Assembly: GCA_963800135.1 (NCBI GenBank) | Contig: CAWCZR010000007.1 | Coordinates: forward strand, 496,001 to 560,000 | Length of the DNA stretch: 64,000 nucleotides | Origin: DASPSM01 sp963800135 | GTDB taxonomy: Bacteria > Planctomycetota > Planctomycetia > Planctomycetales > Planctomycetaceae | Direction of reading: 5' to 3' | In this document: positions 19,089 to 29,458 of the stretch, in pieces | Position numbering within the stretch: the first letter of the stretch is position 1 | Layout: each line of letters opens with the position of its first letter | Notes under the pieces: model-generated | What the model saw: only the letters and a program-made list of their open reading frames with translations | The model's database searches: none | What the model was told of the DNA's origin: nothing | Translations under genes and position numbers: made by a program

Positions 19089-22000
19089 ATGCGCGAGGAA
19101 ACGATCTTTCACGAGGCGTTGCAACGTCCGGTGGGCGAGCGCGACGCTTTTCTTGAGCGGGCCTGCGCTGGCGACCCCGTCCTTCGCCAACATCTGGACG
19201 CCCTTCTTCTGGCGCACGACAACCCTGACGGTCTGTTAGACGGGCCGGCGCCCGGTTTTGCCTCGACGGTTTCCGATCCCGTCGCCGTCGCACTGCCCGG
19301 CACCGTGATCGGTCCGTACAAGTTGTTGGAGCAGATCGGCGAAGGTGGCTTCGGCATCGTCTATATGGCCGACCAGCAGGCGCCGGTCCGCCGGCGCATG
19401 GCGCTCAAAGTCATCAAGCCGGGCATGGATACGAGCCGGGTACTCCGCGGTTCAAAGCCGAGCTGCAGGCGCTGTCATTGATGGACCACCCGAACATCGC
19501 TCGGGCACTCGACGCCGGTGCCACGGATTCCGGGCGGCCCTACTTTGTGATGGAGCTGGTTCGCGGCGTGCCGATCACCGAGTACTGCGATCGTAACAAC
19601 CTTGCCGTGCGCAAGCGGCTGGACTTGTTCGTGCTAGTTTGCCACGCGGTGCAGCACGCCCATCAGAAGGGGATCATTCACCGCGATATCAAGCCCTCGA
19701 ACGTGCTCGTCACGCTGAGCGACGGCCGGCCAGTACCGAAGGTGATCGACTTTGGCGTGGCCAAGGCGATCGATCAGCAACTCACGCCGGAGACGCTCTT
19801 CACGCGCTTTGCCGAGATGATCGGCACGCCGCTCTACATGAGTCCGGAACAGGCGGAGATGAGCAGCCTGGATATCGACACGCGGGCCGACATCTATTCT
19901 CTGGGCGTGCTGCTGTATGAGCTGCTCACCGGCAGCACGCCCTTCGACAAGGAGCGTCTGCGGCTCGCGGCGTTCGACGAAATTCGCCGGATCATTCGGG
20001 AGGAGGAACCTCCCAAGCCGAGCACTCGCATCAGTACGCTCGGTCCGACGTGCAGCGCCGTGGCCGCTCACCGACTTGTCGATCCAAACCATCTCGGCCA
20101 GCTCATCCGCGGCGAGCTGGACTGGATCGTCATGAAGACGCTCGAGAAAGACCGAACCCAGCGCTACGAGACGGCCAATGGCCTGGCAATGGATGTCCAG
20201 CGCTATTTGGCCGACGAGCCGGTGGAGGCTTGTCCGCCATCGCGCACGTACCGCGTGCGGAAATTTGTGCGGCGACATCGAGGGCCCGTGTTCGCGTCGG
20301 TAGCCGTGCTGCTGGCCATGGTTGCCGGCATCGTCGGCACGACCTGGGGGATGCTCACCGCGACTGATGCAAAGGCCGAAGCCGTTCAAGCCGCGAAAGA
20401 GACGAAGATCGCACTCTCAGACAAGGTTGCCGCACTGGCTGCGGCCCAAAACAGCGAACGAACACGTTCGGAACAGCTCTGGCAGTCGCTGGTCGCTCAA
20501 GCTCGGGCACTGCGCTTGAGTCATCGTTCCGGCCAGCGTTTCCAGAGCCTCGAAACATTGGGACAGGCTACGCAACTGGCCCGGACTCTGAATCTGCCAG
20601 CCGCAAACTTCCACGAGCTGCGCAACGCCGTGATTGCCGCACTGGCCGTGCCGGATCTGTACCTGACGGGGCCTTGGAATAGCTGGCCGGCCGATGCGAT
20701 TCGGATCGACTTCGACGAAGCTCATTCGATCCTGGCCCGCACCGATCGAGCGGGGAGTTGCAGCATCCGGCCCATGTCGAACGACGCTGAGATCTACCAT
20801 TTGCCGGGCTCGGGGTCGCCGGCCGTTCCCTTGCTGAGCCGCGATGGCAAGTTCATCGCCCTGACCCGGGTGGATGCAGACAGCGATGTCACTTTGGGAA
20901 TCGATGTGTGGCAGTTGGACGGATCGGCGCCCCGCCAACTCATGTCCGAGTCGAAAACCTGCTGTGTCGCCTTTCGAGATTCGCAAGAGGTGGCTCTGGC
21001 GTACAGCGACGGCACGATTCGCTTCTTCGACCTGCCCACCGCCAGGCAAACGAGCCGCCTCGCGCCCGATACGCTCACGAAGGGAATAACGATCGCCCTG
21101 CATCCCACAGAACCTCTGGTGGCGGTCTCCTCCTACTTCGCACCGGGGTTGCAAGTTCGTGACGTGCGGACCGGGAAAGTCCTTGCTTCCTTGCCGCAAA
21201 CCGTCCGGCCGCTGGTAACGGCCTGGCATCCGAACGGTCGGACTTTGGCCGTCAGCTACGAGAATCATCAAATCCGCCTGGTCGATCGGAATTCGTGGCG
21301 AGTGTATCGAACGCTCGAAATCCCTTGCACGGCCAATTCCATCAACTTTGACCAGATGGGTAACCGGATGGCGGTTTACGGTTGGGGCAACGTCGTCGCC
21401 TTAATCGATGTCGGCACGGGCGAACTGCTGATGCAGCCGCCACCGATCGTCGCCACGTGCCGCTTCAGCCGGGATGGACAGCGCTTGGCTGGAGGGGTCC
21501 AGAACGGCAGGGTCGGAACCTGGCAGGTCGCCGGTGCCGAGGCGTTGCGCACGCTCGTCTCCAGCAAGGCGATGTTCGGACGGGAAATCGACTTCTGGTG
21601 CGCGGCGGTTCATCCGGACGGCCGATTACTCGCCTGCGGGATGGCGGACGGCGTCGGGCTTTGGGACCTGGTCACCGGCAGCGCGCTGGCCTTTATCCCG
21701 ATGGACCGCGTCAAATCGGTTCTGTTTGAACCGTCGGGAGCACTGTTGACGCTTTCTCTTACGGGTCTGTCCCGCTGGCCCATCGGCAAAGGATTGGAGA
21801 GCACGGGCGAGCTGTCAATCGGGCCACCCGAACCTCTGCGACTGTCTGTCGGGACCAGCCTCAGCGAAAGCCGCGACGGCCGCGTCATCGCAGCTTGTGA
21901 TCGGGCCGTTTCGACTGAGCAGCCATTTGCGGGCGGTTGGATTCTGCATCCCGAAAGCTCGAAGGAACCGATCCGGCTCGACGCCGGCGCCGACATGGCG

Positions 22001-22614
22001 TTCATTGCAGTCAGTCCCGACGGTCGTTGGGTCGTCACCGCCACCTTTGAGGGCGGGTTGGCCAAGATTTGGGATGCTCGTGATGGACGGTTGGTCAAGC
22101 GGTTGGCGAATTGGGGAGTCAAAGCTCCTTGCTTCAGCCCAGACGGCCGCTGGCTCGCCCCCAGTCTGGACGGCGGCCGCCTCTTTGCCGTGGAAACCTG
22201 GGCACCGGGGCCACAGGTTGGCGAGTGCCCGTGTTTTCACCAGATAGCAAGCTCACGGCTGCTCCGACTGCGAACGGAGTTCGCTTAAGCGATCCGGCCA
22301 CAGGCAGAGAGGTCGCCCTGTTAGAAGACCCCAACCGGGATCCCGTCGATCAAGCCGTTTTCTCGCCGGACGGCACGAAGCTGGTTGTGGTGAGCCTGTG
22401 GAAAGGGATCCACGTCTGGGACTTGCGTCTCATTCGCCGGCAGCTGATTGATCGGGGACTGGATTGGGACTGGCCTGAGTTCCCGCCGGCGACCGCCGCG
22501 CAACTCGTGGTGGAGCCTGTGAAAGTGGAAATTCGCCTTGGCAAGGAAAAGGCGGCCGCTTCCCGGGTCGAGAAAGCAGCGTCCGCCAGACTCCCTACGA
22601 AAGGGGCGAAGTAA
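19089..22614 (+). CDS. Transmembrane Ser/Thr protein kinase with C-terminal WD40 propeller (two frame breaks)
   Basis: ATG 19089 (MREETIFHEALQRPVGERDA) starts the N-terminal cap. The kinase has IGEGGFG (83-89), ALK lysine 107, HRDIKPSN, DFGVAK and SPEQ, all intact. One base is missing near 19450, between TSRVL and RFKAELQAL. A membrane helix (VFASVAVLLAMVAGIVGTTW) leads to a large propeller with many WD40-like blades: WHPNGRTLAVSYENHQIRLVD, FSRDGQRLAGGVQNGRVGTW, VSPDGRWVVTATFEGGLAKIWD and others. A second break near 22230 is bridged by VFSPDSKLTAAPTANGVRLS, and the protein ends at 22614 with a basic tail. The propeller is probably a ligand- or protein-sensing platform; partnership with the adjacent sigma is inferred. 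Confidence 0.86.
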
Positions 22615-22660
22615 GCAACGGCCGATCGATTTACTTGCACTTTAGAGTTGTCGAGGGAGG

Positions 22661-23320
22661 ATGACGATGCGGAATCTTATTGCTGTTCTGACACTGCTTG
22701 CCCTGGCTCGGTTTACAACCTGTGGGCTCTCAGCTGCCGAGGAAAACGCTCATACAAAGAGTGCGCCAGTCAACCTGTCGGTTGGAGCTGCGGCTCCAAT
22801 TTTCAAAAGCATCGATGACCGGGGAAAACCGTGGGCGTCTGGCGACCACGTGGGTAAGCAATACATGGTGATCTACTTTTACCCTGCCGATTTCACGACC
22901 GGCTGCACAAAGCAAGCCGAGAGCTTCCGCGACACGATGAACACTCTGACGGATCAAAACGTCGCCGTGATTGGCGTGAGCGGCGACTCAGTCCTGAATC
23001 ACCAGTTGTTCAAAAAGGCATGGAAACTGAACTACACACTGCTCGCGGACGACGCCGGGCAAGTCGCCGCTAAATTCGGCGTCCCAACTCAACCTGGAGG
23101 GAAGGTCGTTCCCCGCGGACCGGACCGGAAAATCCTGATGGACGAGAACGGCAAACAGCTGCGGCTGGAGAGAAAGACATCGTTCGCTCGCTGGACATTC
23201 ATCATCGGCAAGGATGGGAAGATCCTCTACAAGAACACGAAGGTTCAGCCGGCGCACGACAGCAAGCAGGTTTTGGGATTCATCGAGAAGCTGAAGAAAG
23301 AATCAAAGACAGCCCTCTAG
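22661..23320 (+). CDS. Exported AhpC/TSA (BCP-type) peroxiredoxin
   Basis: GGGAGG precedes ATG 22661, or ATG 22667. The leader (MRNLIAVLTLLALARFTTCG) is a signal peptide. The thioredoxin-fold domain has the peroxidatic cysteine in DFTTGCTKQAESFRD. The position often occupied by a resolving cysteine in BCP proteins is alanine, so it is probably a 1-Cys type. RWTFIIGKDGKILYKNTKVQ is the conserved C-terminal strand pair. It reduces peroxides outside the cytoplasm with an external thiol donor. It is 46 bases after the WD40 kinase and could be part of the same regulated unit. Confidence 0.85.
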   Translation: MTMRNLIAVLTLLALARFTTCGLSAAEENAHTKSAPVNLSVGAAAPIFKSIDDRGKPWASGDHVGKQYMVIYFYPADFTTGCTKQAESFRDTMNTLTDQNVAVIGVSGDSVLNHQLFKKAWKLNYTLLADDAGQVAAKFGVPTQPGGKVVPRGPDRKILMDENGKQLRLERKTSFARWTFIIGKDGKILYKNTKVQPAHDSKQVLGFIEKLKKESKTAL

Positions 23321-23437
23321 TAAGTATGTCCGAGAACAGCACTGCATCAGGCGGCGAACGCGTTCAGGAGCGCCGATGCAGTTTTTGCGCCGCGTTCTAA
23401 ACAAGCTACCAGAGCCGATGGATCAAAGGAGTGCACC

Positions 23438-23749
23438 ATGAGCGGCGCTCTCAAGCCGTTCCCCATGATATGGAGTCCGGCGCTGAGCGAAATCCTCCTT
23501 GACCACTTGCGGTCGACGAAGGCCAATTTCTGGCACGGGATTGACGGCCTGACGGTGGACGACGCCCTCAACTGTTATTGGGAGGCAGCGGCTGACCGCC
23601 AGGTTCCAAGCAAAGAGGAATTGTTCGGCCAACATCCCGAGCTGACAGCGGAGCTGGAGAGGTTTTTTGCGGTTTCACAAGTGTCCTCGGCGAAAGTGTC
23701 GAATGATCCGTCCGCGAACGTGTCAACCACGACAGTCCACGTCGACTAG
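23438..23749 (+). pseudogene. N-terminal cap of a planctomycete Ser/Thr kinase, truncated
   Basis: The product is 103 residues. The section DDALNCYWEAAADRQVPSKE, then LFGQHPELTAELERFFA, has the pattern (a short helix, then L..HPEL..EL..FF) that opens many planctomycete kinases before the kinase domain. It then stops with no kinase motifs downstream; 180 bases later the mobile element begins. It is either a remnant cut off by the insertion or a free-standing short protein. I favour the remnant. Confidence 0.45.
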
Positions 23750-23888
23750 CACATTTGTCTATTGCACATCGCGCCACGGTGTCCGAATCGACAGGGCTCT
23801 CAGCTATTGCTGCCGAAGAATTCTGTGGTCGCTCGCGCGGTTGTCCAATAATCTCAACCGTTTCTCGGACGTTGCATCAAACAAGTAG

Positions 23889-23928
23889 CGTCTTATCGCG
23901 TCGTCGCGGAGCGATGACCGATAAGACG
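23889..23928. repeat. Hairpin abutting the left end of the IS91-like element
   Basis: CGTCTTATCG (23889-23898) pairs perfectly with CGATAAGACG (23919-23928) around a 20-base loop, ending one base before the left inverted repeat. In IS91-family elements the replication origin lies beyond the 3' end of the transposase gene, which is this side. A role as origin hairpin is inference. Confidence 0.5.
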
Positions 23929-23929
23929 C

Positions 23930-23945
23930 CGTTGAACTGAGCCGC
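23930..23945 (+). repeat. Left inverted repeat of the IS91-like element
   Basis: The sequence is CGTTGAACTGAGCCGC. It is the reverse complement of 26477-26492 except for one transition. Confidence 0.6.
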
Positions 23946-24209
23946 GGAGCACCACGGACGTTGAAGGCGTTGTTCTCTTGGGGATTGAATCAGACGGGGA
24001 GATGGGTTGAGTGCGTGGCGGCGGATGGACCGGGGGTGACGGAGACGGTCGGGGTGAGGTGACGGTCGCTGGTTTGGAGAGCTGGAGCTCGAGGGAGCCT
24101 TCGTAGAGCAGCGGATGGCCAGGCCTGCGCCAGTGCCTTCGCAGTCGCAACCGGTGGCTGGCAATTCTGGCGATCAGAAGAACATTCAGGATCATCGCTG
24201 GGTCTCGGT

Positions 24210-25463
24210 TTAAGAAGTGTCCCAAAGGCGGAAGTTGCCTGCGCGGAGCGGAAGGCAGGGCTCGGCCAGCGACGGAACCGATGGCTGGAGTTCCTGCCGA
24301 TACAACGTGGCCCCGCAACAGGGACAGCGCGTGATGTCGATGTCCAGCAGGACGCGCATCCAGTCGGCGGCCGAGTGGGGTTGGTCGTCACCCGTGGGCG
24401 GTCGTGTGCCGAGCAGCTGGCGGCACTGGGCCAGTTGCTGCCCCTTCACGCAATTGGCCAACAAGCCGTAATGCCGAATGCGCGGGAAGTGGTCCGGAAG
24501 CACGTGTTGCAGGAACCGGCGGAGGAATTCCTCGGCAGAAAGGACGTCGGTCTTCAGCCGGTCGCCATCGCGGCGATCCCGGTAGTGGTAGCGGACTTGG
24601 CCGCCCTGGCAATCGAGCAGGCGGTGATTGCTGATGGCCACACGATGCGTATAACGTGCGAGATAATCCAGCAACTTGCGCGGCCCGGCAAACGGGGCTT
24701 GCGAATAGACCACCCAGTCCTTCTTCTTCCACTGTCGCAAGCGCCGGTCGCGCGACGGTGCATTGGCCAGTTCGGCCAGTTGCGGGGGGATGTCCAACTG
24801 GCCCCGCGCCAGCAACGCCGCCAGGCCGTCCAGATATTTCGCGCGAAACATCTTGCTGAGCCCACGCACGGGAAAGAGGAACTTACGGCCGCCAGCGATC
24901 CACCGTGAGCCATTATCGGCCAGAGCGCCGGAGGCGATCAGGCCATGCACATGGAAGTGAGCCCGCAGTTGCTGGTCCCACGTGTGCAGCACGAGCGTGA
25001 AACCGACTTTGCCGCTCAACTCTTGGCGGCCAAACTCCAAGAGCGTTTGAGCCGCCGCGTCAAACAATAGCTTGAGCAGGGCGCGTTGGTTGCGCTGGCT
25101 GTACAGGATCAATCCGTTCAGCTCATGCGGCAGCGTGAACACGTTGTGAAAATAGGGCACCGGCAGGAGCTCTTGTCTGCGGGCCGCCACCCACGCGGCC
25201 GTGGCCGTCGTCTGGCACTTGGGGCAATGCCGGTTGCGGCAACTGTGGTACGCGTAGCGCTCGAAACCGCAAGCCGCGCACCATTCTCGATGGCCGCCCA
25301 AGGCGGCCGTACGGCAACGGATGATCGCCCAGGCAACTTTACGCTGCGCGGCGGTCAGGCGATGGGTCTGCTCATATGCCTCGCCGTAGCGCAGAAAAAT
25401 GTCGGCCAGTTCGCAGCCAGGTGTCTCTGCCGGTGCCGTGCAGGCTTGCACGGCGTTTGGCAT
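24210..25463 (-). CDS. IS91-family HUH (Y1) transposase
   Basis: The product is 417 residues. The N-terminal zinc-binding part carries CAACGFERYAYHSCRNRHCPKCQ. The HUH metal motif is HFHVHGL, and the catalytic tyrosine region is YLARYTHRVAISNHRL; this is the canonical IS91/IS801/IS1294 layout. It nicks and joins single strands for rolling-circle transposition. The ATG at 25463 is 5 bases after the stop of the upstream tyrosine-recombinase gene, so the two are co-transcribed. Length and motifs indicate an intact protein. Confidence 0.95.
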   Translation of the reverse strand: MPNAVQACTAPAETPGCELADIFLRYGEAYEQTHRLTAAQRKVAWAIIRCRTAALGGHREWCAACGFERYAYHSCRNRHCPKCQTTATAAWVAARRQELLPVPYFHNVFTLPHELNGLILYSQRNQRALLKLLFDAAAQTLLEFGRQELSGKVGFTLVLHTWDQQLRAHFHVHGLIASGALADNGSRWIAGGRKFLFPVRGLSKMFRAKYLDGLAALLARGQLDIPPQLAELANAPSRDRRLRQWKKKDWVVYSQAPFAGPRKLLDYLARYTHRVAISNHRLLDCQGGQVRYHYRDRRDGDRLKTDVLSAEEFLRRFLQHVLPDHFPRIRHYGLLANCVKGQQLAQCRQLLGTRPPTGDDQPHSAADWMRVLLDIDITRCPCCGATLYRQELQPSVPSLAEPCLPLRAGNFRLWDTS

Positions 25464-25468
25464 GGCGA

Positions 25469-26326
25469 CTAGACCCCGGCGTCCGCAGGCTCTGGCAGAC
25501 GGAGCAGTTCAAGCGGGCTGTGGATTTGTCCCAGGTGCTTGCTCGTGACGTGCAAATACTGGGCTGTCGTGCTCAGACGGTTGTGCCCCATCAATCGCTG
25601 GATGGTCGGCAGATCCACGCCGGCTTCCATCAAATGCGTCGCAAAAGAATGCCGCAACGAATGGATGCCGTGCCCATGCCGGATGCGCACCCGTTCCTTG
25701 GCCCGGTAGAACAGCTTCTGGGCGGTATCCGTTGGCAAGGGACCGCTGCCGTTCGCGTTTGGAAACAGCCACTCCTGCGGCCGATACTCGCGCCGATCGG
25801 CGCGTAGTTCCTCAAGCAGCCGAGGCGAGAGCAGCGTGTAGCGATCCTTGTGCCCCTTGCCTTGATTCACACGCATCAGCATCCGCTCGGAGTGAATGTC
25901 TTGCGGTCTCAGATGCACCAATTCCGCCACACGCAACCCGCCGCCATACGTGGTCATCAGCAGCACGCGGTGCTTGGTGTTCGTCGTGGCCTCGAACAAC
26001 CCGGCAATCTCACTGCGACTGAGCGGTTCGGGCAGCCGACCCGAACGCTTCGCCGGGACGCGCAGGGGAAAATCGTCTCGGCGAAGGACCTGTTGGAAAA
26101 AGAAGCGGATCCCCGCCAGCCTCGTGTTGCAGGTGCTGAAGGCGACCTTGCGCTGGGTGATCAGATGGTGGATAAAATCACGCACCTCTTCGATCGAGAT
26201 CGAATCGGGCGACCGCCGGTAGTGCCGGGCCAACTCGGCCACGGCGGAGACGTACTGCTTGATGGTACCAGGGGCCTTGCGATGCAGTTCGAGTTCGCGG
26301 ATCATCTTGTTGCGCAGGGGAGTCAT
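25469..26326 (-). CDS. Tyrosine recombinase/integrase of the IS91-like element
   Basis: The product has 285 residues from ATG 26326 (MTPLRNKMIRELELHRKAP) with AAGGAG 9 bases upstream; an in-frame TTG at 26344 is less likely. A SAM-like N-terminal domain is followed by the catalytic domain with arginine in GGGLRVAELVHL, HSLRHSFATHLMEAG (H-x-x-R), LMGHNRLSTTAQYLHV (His and the nucleophilic Tyr). All four catalytic positions are present. Integrases of this kind commonly precede IS91-like transposases in planctomycetes and other phyla; their role in transposition is not settled. Confidence 0.93.
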   Translation of the reverse strand: MTPLRNKMIRELELHRKAPGTIKQYVSAVAELARHYRRSPDSISIEEVRDFIHHLITQRKVAFSTCNTRLAGIRFFFQQVLRRDDFPLRVPAKRSGRLPEPLSRSEIAGLFEATTNTKHRVLLMTTYGGGLRVAELVHLRPQDIHSERMLMRVNQGKGHKDRYTLLSPRLLEELRADRREYRPQEWLFPNANGSGPLPTDTAQKLFYRAKERVRIRHGHGIHSLRHSFATHLMEAGVDLPTIQRLMGHNRLSTTAQYLHVTSKHLGQIHSPLELLRLPEPADAGV

Positions 26327-26476
26327 GTCGGCAGCTCCTTGCAAAAGGGGAAACGAGGAAGATCAACACCACCTTCCACTTTCCCCTCGCAGAACGCCGC
26401 TGCACCCTCTGCGCATCAAAAAAGCCCGGCCAAAACGGGCCAGGCAACCACCTCCTACACCTCCAGCTCTGCCGCG

Positions 26477-26492
26477 TAGCGGCTTAGTTCAA
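26477..26492 (-). repeat. Right inverted repeat of the IS91-like element
   Basis: The sequence is GCGGCTTAGTTCAACG, paired with 23930-23945. Directly inside it, GCCGC-TAC-GCGGC (minus strand) forms a small hairpin. Confidence 0.6.
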
Positions 26493-26574
26493 CGACCCAT
26501 TTACGGGAATATCGAGCGCGAGCCCGAGAGAGCCATCCAGAGAATCGCTCTGATGCCTAAGAAACCGAGTTGGA

Positions 26575-26597
26575 CTGCCCGCCCAGCGGGCGGGCAG
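26575..26597 (-). terminator. Perfect 9-bp hairpin after the serine recombinase
   Basis: CTGCCCGCC and GGCGGGCAG flank a 5-base loop, 7 bases beyond the recombinase stop codon. It could end transcription from both sides. No U tract is seen. Confidence 0.45.
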
Positions 26598-26603
26598 TCG
26601 ACG

Positions 26604-29032
26604 TTACGCCGCTGACTCTGAGGCGTTTCCTTTCTCACTCTTTAGCCGACTACGACGACTCCAAGTGTCAGGCAACGGCCGCCCCAGTCGCTCACAGGCT
26701 GCATGGACGATCTGCATTACGGTACCGTGGGCCCGGCGAACTTTTTCGCCGATCTGCCCGATCGTCAGCTCTTCGGCGTCAAAGAGCTCTAACACGCGTC
26801 GTTCCACTTCGAGAGACCACTCGTCGAAGTTCGGAGTCTTGAGGCCGCGGCTTTCGTACCACCAGTCCTTGGCGGCGTTCGCGGTTACTGTGCTGACCTT
26901 AACGCGTTTGGCAACAGTTCCAAGAGGGATCAGATTATCCCACCAGAGGGCCTTCACTTCGTCGGCGACCTTTTGATAGGCGGGGGCGTGAGCCGGATCT
27001 GCAGGGCGTGCCTTACGGAGCGGGCGCAAGGCCTCCAGAGTGGTCCCCATCCGCTGTGCCCCAAGGTTGAGCATCCGCGTGACGTAACTCTCCCCGCTCC
27101 CGATCTGTTCAGCGATCTCTCTGTTGAACGCACCGCCGAGCCACGACGCGATCGCAGCGTCGGCATCGGAATCACATTTGCGCGGCCGCTTGAAGTCGAT
27201 GACCACATCAATGTAGTCAACGCCTGTTTGCAGTCGCGTACCAGTCGCTCTCTCGACAAGAAGATCCAACAGCCGAACTGAGAATCGGGCTTGCAGCCAT
27301 CCTTGCATGTTTTTCCGCTGGCCCTGCTGATACATGTCAATGCGGCCTCCCGTGAGCGTCTCGAGGACGTCGCGGACGATCGAATGATCATCTGCCAGCT
27401 CGCTTCGTGCGCCTTGCTCCAGGATGGCCTCGAAGCGGGAGACCAACGACCGCACTTCGTCCACCGCGGGCACCCTAACGGGCTCGGCCGCTAATGCTTT
27501 CAGCAGACTAAGTTGATCCTGGAACTGTTTGCGTTCCTGCCGCAGGCTTTGGAGAACCAGCGCAATTTCTTTTTCATCTTCTGCCGTGTCACCCGGATTG
27601 CGAATATTGAACTCGATTTTCCGGGTGAGATCGGCGACCGACTTCTCGAGACTCGTCAATTCCGCAGCATCCGGCCGCTGGGCGGCGGCGGCACTTGTTT
27701 GGCATGCCGCCACGATCCTTTCAACGAGTTTGTCGTCTTGGCTAATCAGCGCCGCCAGCTTTTGGCAAAGAAGTCTCAGGACAACCCTGCGGTGCGGTTT
27801 TGAGAACAGCGGGCGAGAATGCGGCTCAATCGTGGCACAGGTGGGGCAGCCCAGGTAGTTCCCGTTCGCACTGCAAGCCAGAAGCGGCCGATCGTGCTGG
27901 GGGCACCAAAACAGGCCGCTGAGGACGCGGGCGCAGAGTCGGCATGATGCTTTTTTGAGTTGCGGCCGCGGATGCCCTTGTTTTTTGCTAGCCGGGTCTG
28001 TGCTGCAAACCACAATGCATCCGAGACGAGTCGCAAATTCTCGAATGTCGCCTCGTTGAGCGGTTTGTCGCGAGGGATTTGCCGGGCATAATCCTTGGTC
28101 GGAAGAAAGGTTTTTTCCGTAACAGAAAATTTCCAAATTCCCCGATACGCCTCGCGCTTGAGGACGGCTCTTACGGTGCTCCGCTTCCAGCCCTGGCCAT
28201 TCGATTTTCGAGGCTGCGGCACGCCGGCAATCGCGTTAAGCTTTTGCGCGATCTCGATTAGCGATAGACGATCCCTCGCCCACCACTCGAAGATCCAAAC
28301 GACAACCTTCTTCTCTTCGGGATCTGGTACGATTCGGCAGCGAGGTCTTTTGCGCTTCGTAAGCTTGCCAGGAACCGGTTCACCCCGATAGCCAAACGTC
28401 AGCGTCCCGTAGACGTATCCCTCCAGGAATAATCCCTCCAGTGCCGCGCGGATGTGCTCCGCGCTCACGCTGACTTGGAACTCATCCATGATTGCCCGGA
28501 AGTGCAGCAGCATCTTCCATTGGTCTTTGTTGGCCGAGTCGACACCGGATTTGACGAAGACCGCGCGAATCGCGTACTCGTTTACGACTTCTTCGGCAAA
28601 CTCAAGCGTCCGATAGACCTTGCGGAAAAGACGATTCGTGGCAAACAGCAACAGCACCTTGACCTTTTTCGCCCGCAAAGCTTGGCGGAGCTGATCGAGG
28701 CCGTCCCGCTTGCTTTTGTGACCTCGGACTCCAAGGTCGAAGTAGACGTGCTCTCGCGCGACGTAGATGCCGTTCTCGACTGCGAACTTCAGAATCGTTC
28801 GCACTTGATCCTCGGCGCTGTCCTGCATCCAGGTGCTGAACCGGACGTAAATTGCGCCGACGACTTTGGCCAGGTGGCGGGGCAGACGGGCATGGGCTTC
28901 GGCAACGAGCCGGTCAATCTCTCGGCTCGTCGCCTCGTAACGCGCACGGCGCATCCGCATCGATGTCTGAGCGTTTTCGCGGCCGCCCGTCCCCTTGCGG
29001 GCCGGAGGCCGCAACCGCCACGGCGATAGCAC
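26604..29032 (-). CDS. Large serine recombinase (one frame break at an A run)
   Basis: The N-terminal resolvase domain shows AIYVRFSTWMQDSAEDQVR (catalytic Ser in RFS), GLDQLRQALRAKKVKVLL and LFATNRLFRKVYRTLEF. The recombinase domain follows with KSNGQGWKRSTVRAVLKREA, and RGIWKF. A zinc ribbon (CRLCARVLSG, CPQHDRP, GCPTC), a long coiled coil (LEKSVADLTRKIEF onwards) and a helix-turn-helix-rich C-terminus complete about 780 residues. The frame breaks near 27955 in a run of six A's; seven would restore it. Start is uncertain: ATG 28960 (MRMRRARYEATSREID) is as likely as GTG 29032. Such enzymes integrate or excise phages and genomic islands; the attachment sites are not identified. Confidence 0.85.
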
Positions 29033-29282
29033 TCAGTAGGGCGGAAATCCATCTGCCGAGAAGCGCCGATTGATGAGTGAATCTGTCCCGGTTTTGTCCC
29101 GGTTCCACGATTCCACAATGGGGAACAACGGGGAATGACTGGCACCAACTAGACTGCCCTAAATCACACCGCGACAGGGGGTTAAGCCTGAAATCCAGAT
29201 ATCGCAAAGAGTTGCAAAAACCGGGGTCCGAGAATTCACTAAGGGGGGACGAAGGATCCCCGGCAAGCCGGGACCGGATCTA

Positions 29283-29300
29283 AAGGTTGGGACGGGATTG
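29283..29300 (+). repeat. 18-base direct repeat, copy 1
   Basis: AAGGTTGGGACGGGATTG is repeated exactly at 29413-29430. It belongs to a GGGACGGG-containing family that recurs in noncoding DNA near 49.6-50.3 kb. Confidence 0.6.
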
Positions 29301-29313
29301 GAATCCACCCGAG

Positions 29314-29333
29314 CCCCCCGTGTAAACGGGGGG
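29314..29333. terminator. Perfect C/G-rich hairpin
   Basis: CCCCCCGT and ACGGGGGG form an 8-bp stem around GTAA. It lies in the gap between the hydrolase gene (minus strand, to the right) and the recombinase, and between two copies of an 18-base repeat. It is about 125 bases beyond the hydrolase stop. Confidence 0.4.
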
Positions 29334-29412
29334 AGATGGTCGACCGTCTCGGACTCAGTCCAGATCGGCCCGGAACACAGGGCCGGGACATGAAGGAGTG
29401 GGACGGGACCTC

Positions 29413-29430
29413 AAGGTTGGGACGGGATTG
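29413..29430 (+). repeat. 18-base direct repeat, copy 2
   Basis: This is an exact copy of 29283-29300, 130 bases away, followed in both by (G)AAT. Confidence 0.6.
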
Positions 29431-29458
29431 AATGGCGCCTCGCCCTACGGTGGGGTCG

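Larger units (their letters stand above)
23930..26492 (-). mobile_element. IS91-like element: tyrosine recombinase plus HUH transposase between short inverted repeats
   Basis: The two genes lie head to tail on the minus strand and are bracketed by 16-base inverted repeats (23930-23945 and 26477-26492) with one mismatch: GCGGCTTAGTTCAACG at the right, CGTTGAACTGAGCCGC at the left. Canonical IS91 elements lack terminal inverted repeats, so these may instead mark a planctomycete subfamily or the limits of a larger mobilised unit. No target duplication is seen, as expected for rolling-circle transposition. Both genes are intact, so the element may be active. Confidence 0.65.
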
